DNA of 64,000 nucleotides, from NCBI GenBank assembly GCA_905221605.1, contig CAJNDS010002564.1, positions 1-64,000 on the forward strand. The letters are read 5' to 3'. Positions within the stretch are counted from its first letter, which is position 1; each line of letters starts with the position of its first letter. Both the position numbers and the translations under genes were made by a program. The notes below the pieces were generated by a model. The model was not told the origin of the DNA. It ran no database searches and saw nothing but the letters and a program-made list of their open reading frames with translations. Origin of the DNA: Symbiodinium natans. Lineage: Eukaryota; Sar; Dinophyceae; Suessiales; Symbiodiniaceae. Positions 37,275 through 52,200 of this stretch are shown in pieces.

Positions 37275-40200
37275 CTGGCACAGCGGCTCTCACCCCGACG
37301 CGAAGATGCATTGACTGGGAACCCGAGCGAGGCCCCGACCCATGCTGCGCGAAAAGACGTCAGAGATGCTAACACCGCAGTACTTCAGCTCCTGACCATT
37401 CCAAAAAACTTTACGAGTTTCGCAGCTAGTCCCTGACATGGGAAGCCCTCATCCTTGCAGCCTAGGCATGGGTGATCACAGGCCTGTTGGGAGTTGCCGA
37501 AACGTAGGGTCACGCTCCCAAGCGGCTGATCCCTATTAAGGGGCCCTGCAATTTATGGAAAACTCCGCACGTGTCAAGTTGATCTGTGGCAGGATCCGCG
37601 GGGCAGGTGCCCTGCGGCGTCTTACATGTTCCATGCCGAGAACTACCCTAGAGCTGCGCAATCAACACCAGCGCCCCGGCAAGATGCACGTCCTCCCCCC
37701 GATCGTCGGCGATGGAGCTGATGAAGTTTGCAGGCTTCCTGGGAAGGAGGATCTCAAAGCCGCTAGGAAGCACTTGGGGGGGGGCGCTTAATTTGCTTCG
37801 ATGAGGGCTTATGGAGGGCTCAGTTTAAGGTTTAGCGGTGCTTCAAGGGGCTTTAATCCCTCCACCCCCCCCCCCCAAAGAAGTCGCCCAGCAGTGGCGG
37901 AGACGCCCCTCCAGGGCCCCCTGCCGTACCATGCCCAGCTTCTTCGCCCAGGTGTAGTCCACGGGCACCTGGGCTTAGGGTTTTAGCGTAAAGGTTCAGG
38001 GCCTTAGGGCTTAAAGGGTCTTATAGGGTTCCCTGAACCTGAGTTCGCCCTGAACTGCCCGAAAAACTCAAACCCCGAAATTGCAAGACCGTTTCAAGAA
38101 GCTTCCCAAACAAAGCAATTCTGGGGCGGCCTGGGGCGTCTCGCCTTCCGGCTCCTGTGGCACCGCGATGCAGCTCGGCAAGAATACTGCCTGTACCCTG
38201 CATTTGACAGGCATGACTACTGTTTTCAGAACCCCAAAGGAAGAAATAATAATAATAATCCCTATATTACCCTTATAAGGAAGAATATATTTTATTCTTT
38301 GGTGGTGCTTAAGCAATTAGTAGATGAGGGACAAGGCAGCTTGCTTAGATTGCCTCCACAATCTCGCCCTCCTCGACCATCTTCGTGTACCTGGTGGCTT
38401 GGGGATACGATTAGGCTTCCAAGCCTTTAAACCCTACATCCTGCCTTAATCCTACTCTGCATAGACATGAACAGAAAGTTTCCACTACAGCATGGTCTTT
38501 CTCGGGCCCCAGCAAGTTGCTGATCGTCTCCGGCAGCTTGTCAAAGGAGTCGGGAACAATGATCCCCGCTTCCTGCAGATTTTTGGTAGTAGACTGGTAG
38601 GAGCAATTCTCCTGGCATTGAAAATTTGTCAAGCTTTGGGGCCTTCATCGCCGCGTTCTTGGCCATGGCCGTTTCCGTCTGACCCCTGGCCTCTCGCGTC
38701 ACCGGCGTGGTACTTTCAGGTGTTGGCCAGGGTTCCTTATTATAAGGGAATCCCACTATTCGGGGCCTATTTTAAGATATGGTTTACGAAAATAGGGGTA
38801 CCTTATCGGGGTCCTTATTAACAGGGAATCCTACTATTTAGGGTCCCTTACTTTTCGTAAGCCCCCATATCTCTGGATCTTCCGCAACACCACCACCCAC
38901 AGGCTTGGCCTGGGCGCCAGCGTGGCCAAACTGCACCTCGAGCAAGACACAGGCAAGTGCCACTTGGGAGATTTCCAAGCCAGGCTCCACATGCGCAAGT
39001 CTTCCACAACGATAGCCCCATACAGGTAGAGAGATCAACAAGCCCATTGTCTTTGTTGAGGCCTCGGTCGCGAAGCAGGAGGCGCAGGTTCCGACGCACC
39101 AGGCAATGACTGGCAGCAGACACAGGGATGGAAAGGGCTTGGGGTGATTGGGATCTTCGTCGCCAGGGTTTGGAATCTCGAGGCTTTAGGGCCTCAGGGC
39201 AAAACAGGTTCAGGCCACGGGTGTTTTCAGTGTGGAGTGTCGTGCATGCCAGCAAGTTCTTGGGGGGCCCCCCCCCTCCCCCGCCCTGTGCCCCCAGTTG
39301 CAAAGCTTGCAACGCAGTCCTACCCCAGTTACTTGCAAAGCAGCAAACCCCTCACACCATACACCCAGAAAGCATCCACAAACCCCTCTCCAAAGTCTTC
39401 CCCCCCGAACACCCAAACACCCAAACACCTAAACCCTAAACCCTAAACCCTAAACGATCTCTCTAGGAAGACGCCTGGCTTGTCGATGCGGCCAGACTTC
39501 ACAGCCTCGGCTGTTCTTAGAATCCCTTCTTTAGGGGCGGAGGATTTAGCGCGAAGAAGCGCAAGCAGAAATAACAAGGGTTTAGGATTTAGGTTTTAGG
39601 GTTTCGGGTTGAGGGTTTAGGGTTATGTAAGTTCTGAAAGCAGTCTAGCAGCCTTGATCACGTCGTACTCATCCTGTCCACCCACCTGGTTTTGAGGGGC
39701 TTCTTCGGGGCTTGAAGGGCTCAGGAGCGTGTCAGGTTTCAGGGTTTCGGGAGTTGAGGGTCTGTAGGGGATCTGACTCAATTCGAATGGACCCCTGAAA
39801 GGGACCCTAAACTAGGGAACAGGGTTTAGGGGTTTTAGGGTTTAGGGTTTAGGGTTTAGGGTTTGGGGTTTAGGGTCCCCTGTGAATGCCAGGATGCACC
39901 TCGCCCAGGAGTAGGAGGATCTTTGCTCCAGGCGCGTCCTCGCAATTTCGCGCCCGAGGACTTCCAGAAGTCTGGGGGACAACGGCATCTGAGCAGCTTT
40001 CATGTCACGGGATTTTGGGTTTAGGGCTTCGGGTTTAGGGCTTAGGGCTTAGGGCTTAAGAGTGTGGGATTCATGTCATGTGGGTTAGAGGTACGGATCG
40101 TTTTGGGTGTTAGCTCTGCAGACTCAAAGCAGCACTCCTGGTAGCGTAGAAGGTGATCGATGAAGCGGCTACCAGGATACCTGGCGGCACATGGTCGCGG

Positions 40201-43200
40201 CCAGATTCGGGCACGGCGTTTGAGAAATGTCGTTTCCTTCTCGAACAGGGAGCTGCAGAAAGGTGCTGAACAGGACAGGATTAAAAGTGAGACGTACAGT
40301 CGTGGTAGGATGGTGTCAACAAGTCTCGCACCCTAGCCTGCGATCCGACATGTTGGCGCCCTCTTTGAGGGCTTCTAGAAATCATATTGTTGCTCGCACG
40401 ATGCACGTTTGTGGTACGGCCCGATCTGTACCAAAACAGGCTTAACGACATCCAGGAGACAGAGCACAGAAAGTTTCATGCCGCAGGAATAGAAGGTGCT
40501 GAATTCCAAGGACACTGCCGAAAGACCCGCATGGTACATTGATGTGATGTGTGTTCACGAAACAGCCAGGTGGCTTGGGGACAGAGACACGCTTGCAACA
40601 ACAACTTGATGGCAAGGCATGGTTATGCGCAGAGGAACGGGCAAGAAGCTGCGCGAGGCTCACCGGTCTCCACCAATCGCCACACCCTCGTAGACGCCAT
40701 TGGAGTTGCGGCAGATGATGTTGTTCTGACCGGATGCAGGGTTGATGTCTTGTACGAGATTAATCTGCACAGTCGAGCTTGCAGCATGGGAATCTGGATC
40801 CGGTCTCCCGGGCTGTTGGTAGAACTGCTGCTGTTGCTGTTCCTTCTACTCGGCAAATTCCATGCCGCCAAGTGGCGAGCTCGTTAGACATGCCTCCTGA
40901 CTTTGAGACATAGGCCACCTGCCACACAAGACCGCCCGCCGACATCCGCCGACAGTGCACCAAACCTAGCACTCTGAAGCAGAACAAACCCGGAACCTGA
41001 AAGCCAAAGCCAAGAACACAAACCTTCAATCTGAAAGGTTTGACTGATCTTGCAGGCGGGCAGCAGACCCCGGCCGGTACAACCGGGACATGACAACGTT
41101 GTCCAACATTCCGCCTCTTAGGGACGCGTTAAAGGGCCCGGCAGGCTCTCCCAGGGTTATGGGTGTTGGCGGTTTATGGTTTCGGGTACCCAAGGGCGGT
41201 CTCAGCAACAATCTCAAGCGGCAGATGACAGCATAATACTCAACTGCTCAAAGAACTGTAGGGCTCACAGTGCACGGCCTGTGTTGCCGATGCGGATGCA
41301 GCCAGGCCTCATCCCAGCGATCTAAAGATTGGAAGCCAAACCCTAAACCCTAAACCCTAAACCCAGGCGTCTTGGCTTGCAGTGCCGTGTAGTTTCTCCT
41401 AGGAGTCCACGTGCCTGAAGCCATTGACCCTAGTGCGGGGCCTTTTCGGCCATCCACGCTGCTACTGCACTTATCCAGAGTAGTGCCTGGACACTGCACT
41501 TGACCAGAGTAGTGCCTGGATTGGATCACAGTGTGGACATTTGTTTCCTGGTGGTGCCAATATTTGCGAAGCCTGGTGCCTTTTGATCAGGTTGGCAACC
41601 TGCTGGTTTTTTCCTGGACCTTTTATGAGCACTGGCCATAATTGGATCCTCATTCTGAGTGTCCTTTTCTGCGGGCATCATTCCCTCAGAACCTGCCTGG
41701 CATCGGAATTTGCGTCGGAAACGCACCAAGGCGAGAACCAAACTGAGAGTTGCACTCAGTGGATCAAGCTTCACAGCGAGGGACCTCGCGAAGTCGATTG
41801 GAGTTCTCGCTGGCCATCACTCGGCAAGCACATTGGTGGCCAAGGCACAGAAGCTAGTCAGCAAGATGCAGACGGGAGCCTGGCGTTGCAGCACCTGCCG
41901 TCAGTATGTGAAAGCCCAAGCCAGCTATTGTCCTTCCTGCGGGTTACATTGGACACAAGCGGGAGGAGAAGCGCCATGGAAAGCAGGTGGACATCACGAG
42001 GCCACCTATCACTGGCGACACACTCCAAGTCCGAGACGGCGAACGACTTGGCAGTCTCCGAGGAGACGATCGGACAAGGGCAAGGGCAACAAGGACAAGA
42101 AGACGGGCAAAGGCAAAGACGCGCACCCAAGCAAAGGCAAGGGACCGGCCGAGACGAGCAGTACAATTCCGCGTCTCGAGCAGCTACCAGTTCCACCGGC
42201 GCCTCCGGCATTGCCCAGGAATGCGGCCGCACCACCGGCACCCAGTATGGCATCGACAGACGAGAAGAAGCTGTTGGACTCGCTGCTGGGGGAGCTAGGT
42301 CGGACGGATTGTCAACTCCCAGACGGAGTGAAGGCCATCATGGCACAGGTGTCGCAGACATCAGTGCAGGGCGAAGCCAAGGCTTTGCACAAATTGGTTT
42401 CCCAACGGAAGACTGCGGCGACATCCATCCAGAAGATTCGCCAACAGAGGGAACAGTTCGAGGCGGGCTGGGCTTCTTACGCGCAGTCGCTGATCGACGC
42501 GCTGACAACGCAGTTCCAAGAGCGCGAAGACGCACTCATGCATTTCGATGCGAAGGAACAAGAATGGTCCACACTCCTCAAGGAGGCAACTCAACAGCTC
42601 AAGGCTGCGACGAATCAAGAAGCAGGAGTCAAGCCGGAGGAGGACATGGACGGCATAGAGGAAGAGGTGGCAGACACAGCACTACGGGATGCACAGAATG
42701 CCACTCGCAGGGAACAGATGATGGAGCAGCACAAGAGAATGCGGATCGCCTTAGAGGAGGTGCGCGACACGGCTATTCTTGGAGCTGGATCCAGAGAACA
42801 CTCGAGGACACCAAGACGAAAGCTAAGACAGGAACCAGAAGATGCAGAAAGTGTGTCTTCGACAGATCAGTCCAAGTCTGGTGTCACCTCTGGTGCTGCA
42901 TTGCCGCCGCCGGCAGCCAAGGCTGCAGCCAAGGCTTCCACAGCCGCCAAGGATGCGCAGAAGGATTTTTGATATGCCCACTGCCGAGCCTCACGGGACC
43001 CAGTGGGCTAGATGCTCCGACATTTTGTCGTCGAGCCAGCGAAGAGCATGTACCGGAGCACTCCGTCTTCAAGGAACCTGATTTTGTCAATGTTTGGCAT
43101 GCGGGGCTTCTGGCACACTGCTTGCACTACGATGTGATCTTCCATGACGGACACACAGTCACATGGCGAGATCCGAGGATTAACAACGGAATCGACGACG

Positions 43201-46200
43201 GCCCGGCTTTGCACACGCGCAACCAGGCATGTTCGTCTTATTGCAATCCCGGAGCACCTCGATCATCTCCGGAGATTCATGCAACTACCTCCTGCAGGCA
43301 GCAGAATTCCCATAGGCTGCCCCTGTTTTGCACATTTGAAGACAGCTGGATCGTCAGCTATAATCGACTTGCCAGGAGGGCCAATAGAGTCCTCTGCAAA
43401 GTTCCCAATTTCGAAGGGATCCTCATGCCCTGCACCGCAACACGCGAGATCTCCCGCGACACTCGGGACAAACCTGTTGCTCGACCGGAAATTCCCAGTA
43501 AGAGCCACAAGAACGGTGCCAACACCAGCATGGGGTGTTCTCCTACCTGGACCAGCAAGTTCCTCTATTCACAGCATCGCAAGCCGCCTATCCATCGCAT
43601 GGTCCTTCACCCATGTGACACGACGAGCACACAGCTCCAGGCAGGGCCATTCTGTCTTGCACTGCCAGACAGTACAGGTAGACCGGCCAATGCACTTGAA
43701 GACAGCCCAGCAGTGTCTGTCTATCTTCCGATCCCAAGTGCCGACCTCGAGACCTGGCTGCAGGATAGCGGTTCGACGACATATGTGTTCTTCGATGTCC
43801 AAGATCACTACAGACGGAGGCAACTCCTTCCAGGATGGGGCCTCAGAGACATCATTGAGGATGCTGTCACCAATTCCAGAGCACAGCCAGTTCATGCCGC
43901 TAGGATACTTAAGGTTCCTCTTTCGGGTTTACCCGTAATACAGGTGGTTCTTGACTCTGCGAACCTACCACCATACTGGATCACCACTCCAGTTGACATT
44001 CGTGCACTTGATGAGGCAATTTGCACCATCGGCGTCCCAGATGAAGCATCGGCTTATGAGGTTGCCTTAAGTGTTGATAGGTTCTGCAGACTGCGAGCAC
44101 CACTGGCGACGAATGTCGCCCGCGGCAGAGTCTCCTTCTGCCCGCCCGGGACCATCCTGACAGATCCTTTCAGGCCGCATATCTTGGACAATCAACAAAC
44201 CATCATAGGTCTGCCGCGGGGAGAGAGGCATGCTTCAGAGTCATCATTAGATAGTGGCAGCACCGCAAGCTCTACCTCTGAGCATAGTGATTTTCACTGC
44301 ATTGAGGCTCCAGAGGTTCAGGTAAGCGAGGGGTTCACTGTCGCCTTTCATGCAGTGGGCCACCCCCCGTGGGTGCACACCTTTGCTTCGACGGCCACAC
44401 CGTCGCATGTTGCAGCGCACGCGTCTCAACATATGGCCTGCCAGACCAGCCAACGTAGCTGGCGCACCCAGTTCCTCTGGCGCCAGCCAGTGGTTAGCGG
44501 AGTGGACCTTCATTGCTTGCTTACCCCGACGGAGAATGCACCGGCAAGAGGTGGCGTTTTCCTCGCAGACTTCCGTCGCATTTTCGGCCCTGGCCTAAGG
44601 GGCTTAGCGGCACTCCCAGCAGAACCCCATACCCCTCAGACCACCTTGATCATGCGAGATGCGGCTGTCCGGTGCTTACATGATTGGGCGCTTGCCCATC
44701 CTCCTTTGGAGTTCGTGGTCACGACAGCTAGAAGGGGTGCTCTTCTAGTTCCAGAAAGTGAAGATGCGTGCGCGGTAGTCGAAACTTTCGACATAGCCAT
44801 CCAACTTCCCGGTTTCAGGCAGATTCTTCTGACCCAACACCCCCCTGTCGGAGCTGTCGAAGGAACATCACACACCGTCATACCTTGCCCAGACAGACCC
44901 TCCACCACCACCACCACAACCGCCATGCAGGGAGATGAACTGCCGTACTTTGTATGGCCTCTCCCACCGAGCAATCCACTCTTGGTGCGTTTGGGGGTTG
45001 CCTCAGCGGGGGTTTTCACTGTTGAGTTTCAGGGCAACCCTCCAGCAGAGGAGATAATGAGCAGAGTCTGGGCTGCTGCTGCCCAAGAACACAGCTTCAC
45101 CGAGCCTCTCGATGTCCATCTCGCACCCTGTCAGCCACCAGCATGGGTCTCGCACAGGGAAGTGTTGATCATTGCCTCCCCGGCTCAGGATCAGCAAGAT
45201 GAAGTGTCTGTTTGGCTTGACCTACGGCCGCAGGGAACGTTGACCTTCCGTCGTGTCAAGAGACACTTGCAGCCCGAAGCCCTTCTAGGTGAACTTAAAG
45301 GGTTCAAAGGTTTATACCGCAATGGACAGTTGTGGAGCACGCCTGGTCAGCTAAAGGACGGTGATTACATTGCAGGGTCTGTCGTGCCACAAGCCCCAGA
45401 CGTCCGCCCCAACGACTACTTCATTCAAAGGGTTGCCCGACTCAGCGCCCTGCTCATCCCATTGACCACGAGCCCACAGCTTTTGTTTGAGACCACCACC
45501 TGCTATGAGCTAGATCAAAGCATGGCCTTGCGTGCATGGTCAGAGCTCCTGCAAACACGATCTGATGCCCTTGGACTCGAGCATAACCCAGTGGACACCT
45601 TCCTCATCATTGGTCCTCGTGTAGAGATCCAAGGGGCATTGAAAGGTGATGCGCTGAACATAAAGTCCGTAGGGGAATGGGCGCAGAGATGGCTTTTCCC
45701 CATAGTAGGCCGTTTCATCCTGCACGATACAGAGGGCCTAGTGCAAGGCAGGCGACTGTTCATTCACACATCACCTGACATGAACTCCTTTGAACAATAC
45801 ATCAGGATTCATGTCACAGGCAATGCTGTGCAGGCATTTACGGTCCCTCACTCCACATCGCCGAGCGAATTGGTCAAGATCGCACCCATAGCAGATGCGG
45901 AGTCCAGACCAGTTCCGGGAAGATCATGGTTTGGTTCGGTATTTCCCTCGACCAACCTGCATAGGGCTCTCGACATTCACTCAGGATCGGCGACCCTCCC
46001 TTCAAGCGATGCGACCACACCGGCTGGAGCAACATCCATGCTCGCCACCCTCTCAAACTGGCGCAGGCAGCGCTTCCTACTGAGGGTTGCTGACATAGGG
46101 GAAGGAGATCCCGGCACAGCCATCGCGCTCGAGGCCTTAGAAAGGACTGCCGAAGAGGACACGCGTGCCACCACGACCACTACCACGGCTGCACGAGCAC

Positions 46201-49200
46201 ATCAAAGAGCCCGAGATGTCGTGCATGTACCGGGCAGGCCACTGCTTTTCTTGATTACTGGCAGCGCCATTGCTGGACAAGAGCTTCAAGAGATCACTTG
46301 TGAAAGCATGGCAGCCTCACTCGCAGAGCTCCTTAGCCAACACAAAATTCGGGGGCAAGGGCCGACTGACGGATGCCTTAAGATGGCCCTCTCTCACCCA
46401 GGTCGCACAACACAGTACCGAGAAATACTGATGTTGTGGCATCCACTGGATTTTGATGTCCACATCCTCGTAGATTGTAGGGGCATTGGGGGTGGCATAG
46501 GACATAGGGCCGTAGACTCTGATGTGGACCCACTGACCCTGGTACCCCATGAGCTACAGCCCTTGGCCAGATTCATCTACATCAATGGTGTCCCTTTGCC
46601 GATCTTTCGGTCGCCGTTGCAAGACGGCGACTATGTTACTTTTGAGACCCAGGCACCTTCCATGCCAGCCATACCTCGGTCGGCACTTTTCCGCAACTGG
46701 CCAATGTTGAGCTTGCTTGGAGTCGATTTGTTGCTTGACGACATGGCTCGCATCCCCGACCAGGCACTCGCGATGGTCCGAGCCATCACTGAGCGCCTAC
46801 GTGATGCATTCGATGTTAGGATGAACTACCTCGGCTTCCACCTTGAGGTGAGGCAACAGGCCCTTCTGTACAGTCGATACAGAGGTGAAATAATGGTCTT
46901 AGCCCCGAATCGACTGCCGGTCCAGCGCAGAGAAGTTGAGGACATAGTTCCACTCATCCCGGAATGGAACGGTGCAAGTCACGTGGTAGACTCCGGGGTC
47001 ATGTCGTTGGACGCATCGGTCTTTCTGGTGCAAGACACGTATGAGTCCCGAGAAACTTGGCACCTGATCCCTCTGCCCTTTTTTGCGCAACTCTACCTGT
47101 TGTGGCCCGTGGATGCCATGACGCTAAGGAGGGTCAATGAACTGCCAGCCCCGGCGGGACAGCAAGTCAATACACGCTCGTGGGTACGTCCACCATTTTC
47201 ACAGCCTGGCAAGCGAGGGCACCAGCCTGGCGCAGATTGGGTCCGTTAAGCTAGCCAAGCAAGGAAATAGGTCACCATGTGAGGACATTGCCCTTACTGC
47301 ACCTCCTGCAAGAATCCAGCTGTGCCGCAAGGAATTCGCTTTTCATGATGGCGCCGACAGCGTGCAACCTCACGGGCAACTGAACATCCCATGTGCAGCA
47401 CTCCCCTTTGGCCCGTTCAGTGGGTGTCGGGCGAATCACGTGCAGCGCCCCCAACAACCTCCTATTGAGGTTCACCCGCCAGATTTCGCACTGATTGTCG
47501 ATCAAACCTTCTTGGCGGTCGCCAGAGTCACTGCTGGTAGACAAGCCCCACAGATGGAGCATCGCATGACGGTCTTCGACCCCCTGTTTCATGTGAGGGT
47601 TCTTCCCTACAGTGCCGCACAGAGAGTCGAATGGGCCATGGCGGCTATTCTGCAGGCCACACCCCGGGCTGTGAAAAGCATTCAGCAGCTCGAGTCCACA
47701 GTATACGGCTATCCAGAGCCGCAATTTGTCTTGTCCTTTGTCGAAGCGGCGGACAGGCACTATGCAGTCCCTGTGGATTGCCGCGGGGTAGGGGGCGGCA
47801 TATGCACCATCCACATTGCACCTGCAATGAGATGGGGTCAGCTTGCGCGTGCCATCCGTGATGCGCCAAACGATGTCTCGGCATGCAATGAGGCTGGAAA
47901 TACCATCACCACAGCCCACGAGGCGCATAGACTGCATATGCACAACGCGCACGGGCCTTTGCATAGCCCACTACCCATGGACCCGCTGCTGCTTCAGTGG
48001 ATCTTTGCGGTGATCCGCCCACCAACACCCCCGATGCCAGCTGACAGCAGCTGCTCCTTAGGAGAAGACAATGCAGGCAACGGAGACAGAGCGAGTGAAG
48101 CAGGAAAAGGCGCAGAGGATTCGCATCCGCATGTTGACCCCAGTGTTGGTGCTGAGCCTTCAGGCTCGGGGTCGCGGGCCGGGCCATCGCTTGCAGCGCG
48201 AGATGCGGTCAGCGTCGCCACTCCTATGGGGCGCCGAAATCTCCCACCAGCACCGCGGGCAGAACACCATGACACTCCACTCTTGCCTGAGTGCCATTTA
48301 CGCATAGCGGCACAGCATTTGTCAAACGAGAAGTCCAAACTTTTTCAGCATGACTGTCTCGGGCTTGCCAATTTGCATAGGGACACACGCCGCATTCAGC
48401 CACTGCACGCCAGCACGGCAGCAGCTCTACGTACACTGCCATGTTGGGACAGTACGAAGACATCCGATGCTGCTCGCATCTTCACGGATGGATCATACCA
48501 GTCCGAAACGGGCAATGCTGCATGGGCTTTTTGTGTCTTGGTCAGGCAAGATCAAGAATGGAGATTTGGCGGATTTGCCTCAGGCCGAATCGACCCCTCA
48601 GACGGTCCTTCCAGGCTTAATGCTCACATCGCAGAATTGCATGCACTCTTTGCTGCCCTCCTGACGGCAGGAAGTATGCTAGGACACGAAATTGTCATGC
48701 ACTACGATGCAAAGGCAGCGGCAAACATGGCTCAGGCATTGGCGTGGTCAAAAGATTTGGACCAGCTTTCACTGAGAGTCACTCTGTTGACAGATTATGC
48801 CAAAGAGCAGGTCAGCAATTTGACATGGCATCACGTTCCAAGCCACACAGGCGAGCCGTTCAATGAGTTGGTAGATGTTGCTGCCAAAAGAGCGGCGGAG
48901 GGCAAATTTGAACATGCCCCGTTCCGCAGCTTGATGTCGAGATTTCTCTCGCAACAGGAGTTCCATTGGCTATGGCTCAAAGACAAGAGCAAGTCGCCCA
49001 ACTCGGCATGGCCAGTCTACAGTGATGAACTGGAAGCTGGCGCTATCATGCCTGACCAAAGTACACAGCCAGAGATCTGCACATGGCCCTCAGACGACTC
49101 AGCCCTGAGCGTCCCGCCTGCAAGGGAAGAAGGACTGTATCAGTGGAATCTGAATCTCATGACGTACAATGCACTTTCCCTCAAGAACCCGGCCCAAAGG

Positions 49201-52200
49201 CAAGTCATTGCGTCACAAGGGGCCTCACAAGGCATCCACATCATTGGAGTACAGGAATCGAGGTATACTCCAGACAATGTCATCAGTCGCCAAGGCCCAT
49301 ACACCGTCATTGCTGGGCCGGACGATGCTGGCCACCTCGGCTGTCAGCTATGGCTCCGCAATGATGTGGCAATCGCATCCAATGGGACCAGTCAGATCTT
49401 CCTAGACCCCACTAAGGCTTCAATCATCAGAGCTGAGCCGCGACTGCTTGTCGTACTTCTAGAGACAGGCAAACAGGGCCTAGCGTGCATTGTTGGACAC
49501 GGTCCCACCGCGGCTACTGAGACTGACCTCTTAGTCCAATGGTGGAGCAAACTAGACAGTGCACTTAGAGCCATCCCACATAAATACAGGCCGATAGTCC
49601 TCCTCGATGCGAATGCACGTTTTGCTGAAGGCCATAGTAGCATCATGGAGGCGCAGCCAGCCACAACTCCTGGCAGGCTCCTAGTTCAGCTGGCCAAAGA
49701 AAGGGCCCTGGCGTGCACCAGCCTTCAGGATCAGCATGGCCGACATTTCACAACATGGACTGGTCCAATGTCCAAAGGAGCCTGCATTGACTACATACTT
49801 GTGCCAAATGATTGCGAGTATGGGCTAATCACTACCGGAGCATGGACCTCCTTTCCTTCGATCCACGGCCCAGATCACTTTCCGCTGAGAGCCAGTGTTT
49901 CATGGCAGGAAGCAGGCAAATGTAGCCACAGGCACGTCCAGGTAGACAGGCAAGCCATGCTCACACCTGCAGGTAGGGAAACCATTCAACACATTTTTGA
50001 TACGGCACCGCAGTTGCCCTGGCACGCACATGCCGATGATTACCTTGCCGCCATCAACACGCATGTGAGTCGAGGGCTTGTGGCTGCTTTCCCACGGCAA
50101 ACCAAGCAGCCGAGGCAGCTACACATTTCCGACAAGTCGTGGCAATGGATACGCTACCGCAGAGAGCTCAGGCGACAGCTCTTTCGAGCGACACAAAAAC
50201 ACGGCCGACATATCCTGAGGGCGTGCTGGAATGCCTGGAGACGAGCACACCCTGCCCCGCACAGATTAGGCAACGAGTGGTCAATGCTCAAAGCCCGCAT
50301 CTGCAAGCTCATACGCACCGCCAATTCGGCAGTTCGCACGTGCATGCGACAAGATGCGGCGGCTTACGCGAGGCATAGCATGCTGGAGGCCAGACAGGAA
50401 GGCCCTAGTGCTTTGGCACGACAACTGCGCGGCATCCTCAAGATCGGGCGTGCGTACAAACCAGTTCGCACATCCCCGTCACTTGTTGTTAATGGAGCCC
50501 TGGTCACCGGAAGCTCTGAGGTATCGGCAGCCTTTGCCCAGCATTTCGCCAAGGCTGAACGTGCACGACCATGTAGCAGGGCCCAGCTACAAGGTGCCCA
50601 TGCCAGGGCGCATCACACTCCCGGCACCAACATCTCGGCCAAAGAGGTCCCCACATTAGTCGAGCTAGCAGGGCGGTTCGCGCGACTTCAAGTCAACAAG
50701 GCATGTGGATTTTCCAAAATCCCAGCGGAAGCCTTCAAGGCAGCTCCGTTAGCAGCCGCCAAGTTGCACATGCCCCTTCTCCTCAGAATGGCCATGGGAA
50801 GAGAACCCCCCTTCCTATGGGTCGGTGGACACTGTGTCCCGATACCGAAGCCCAATAAACCACCGCTGGACCTTAGCGGTTGGCGTAGCGTGATGCTACT
50901 TGAACCGGCGTGCAAAGCGGTCGGACAGGCCTTTCGCCCGGCGATAGTGCAGCAATTCATGGCACATGCGTTGCCGGTTCAATGCGGCGCGCAGAAAGGG
51001 GTGCCGATCTCGCTACCCATGCAGTACATCAGAACGCATCTAGCGTTGCTGGAAGCGCAAAAGACGTCCGGGGCAATCCTGTTTGTGGACGCAACCAATG
51101 CGTACTACAGCATCATCCGCCATTTCCTCTTCGCGCATGGAGACATTTGCGGGCAGCAGGCCCTGTGCAGCGCTGTAGAGGCGATCCATCCCGACCCTTG
51201 CATGCAGCGGCAGCTGCTGGCTGCACTGGCCGGACCAGGCCTGCTGCACACGTCCCCAGCTCCGGTCCAGAACTACGTGCGGAGCGTGCTGGCACATGCC
51301 TGGTTCAGTACAAAACCCCTTGCAGAACACCTGTGCGAGACCAACACGGGAACATCTCCAGGGGCGCCCTTGGCGGACGTTCTTTTCCAACTCATCTTCT
51401 CGACGGCAATGAAATCCATTCAAGATCAGATACGTGAGCACGACCTTGAGGCTGTCCTGCCCTCAGGCGAAACTGCCCCTGCTCCTACATGGGCCGATGA
51501 CCTTGCGGTGCCATGTATGTGCAACCACGCTAGAGAAGTCTTGCCCCGTGTCATAGAGATTGCAGGCATCACCAGACAAGCTATGAAGAGAGTTGGATTA
51601 GCCATGAATTTCAGTCCAGGGAAATCGGAAGCTTTGGTGGTTTGGAGGGGCGCTGAAGCATCCAATCTTCGACGACAATACTTCGGTGAGGCCCACCCGC
51701 ATGTGCAGGTTCCGCTTGAGGACGGCGAAGAGGCCAAGCTGACGCTGACCCGAGAGTACCTGCATTTGGGGGGTATTGTCAATGACAAAGACACGTACCG
51801 CGAGGATATACTCCATCGACAGGTGCACGCACAAGTAGCCTTTCATAGGCTGCGCCGCACTTTGTTGCATAGCCCTCACCTGAGCCCACGAGAAAAGAGC
51901 CAGCTCTTTACAAGTCTGGTCCTCGGGCGCTTTTTGCACGGAGTCGGACAATGGAAGATGAGCCGTGCAGATGAATTGCTCTTTTGTTCCATCATCCAGA
52001 AATGGCACCGGTGTCTTGTACGCCCCATCGCCAATGTCTCCGCTAAAGGCTTGACAGCCGAGCAAATCTGTCAAGTGACGGGTTGCTTGCCAGCAGAGAC
52101 GCTACTCCACGCCGCGCGCGTCGCACAACTACATGTGGTGGTAACACAGGGCGAAGGCTATCTCTGGAAAGCGTTATTGCTTGCGGAAGGATGGCTGGCA

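Noticed and set aside
41541-42968. First 470 codons of the long middle frame of the retrotransposon
   Set aside because: Overlaps ORF1, whose zinc ribbon and coiled coil look real; this register gives Gln/Arg/Gly-rich text typical of a shadow frame and begins with TTG.
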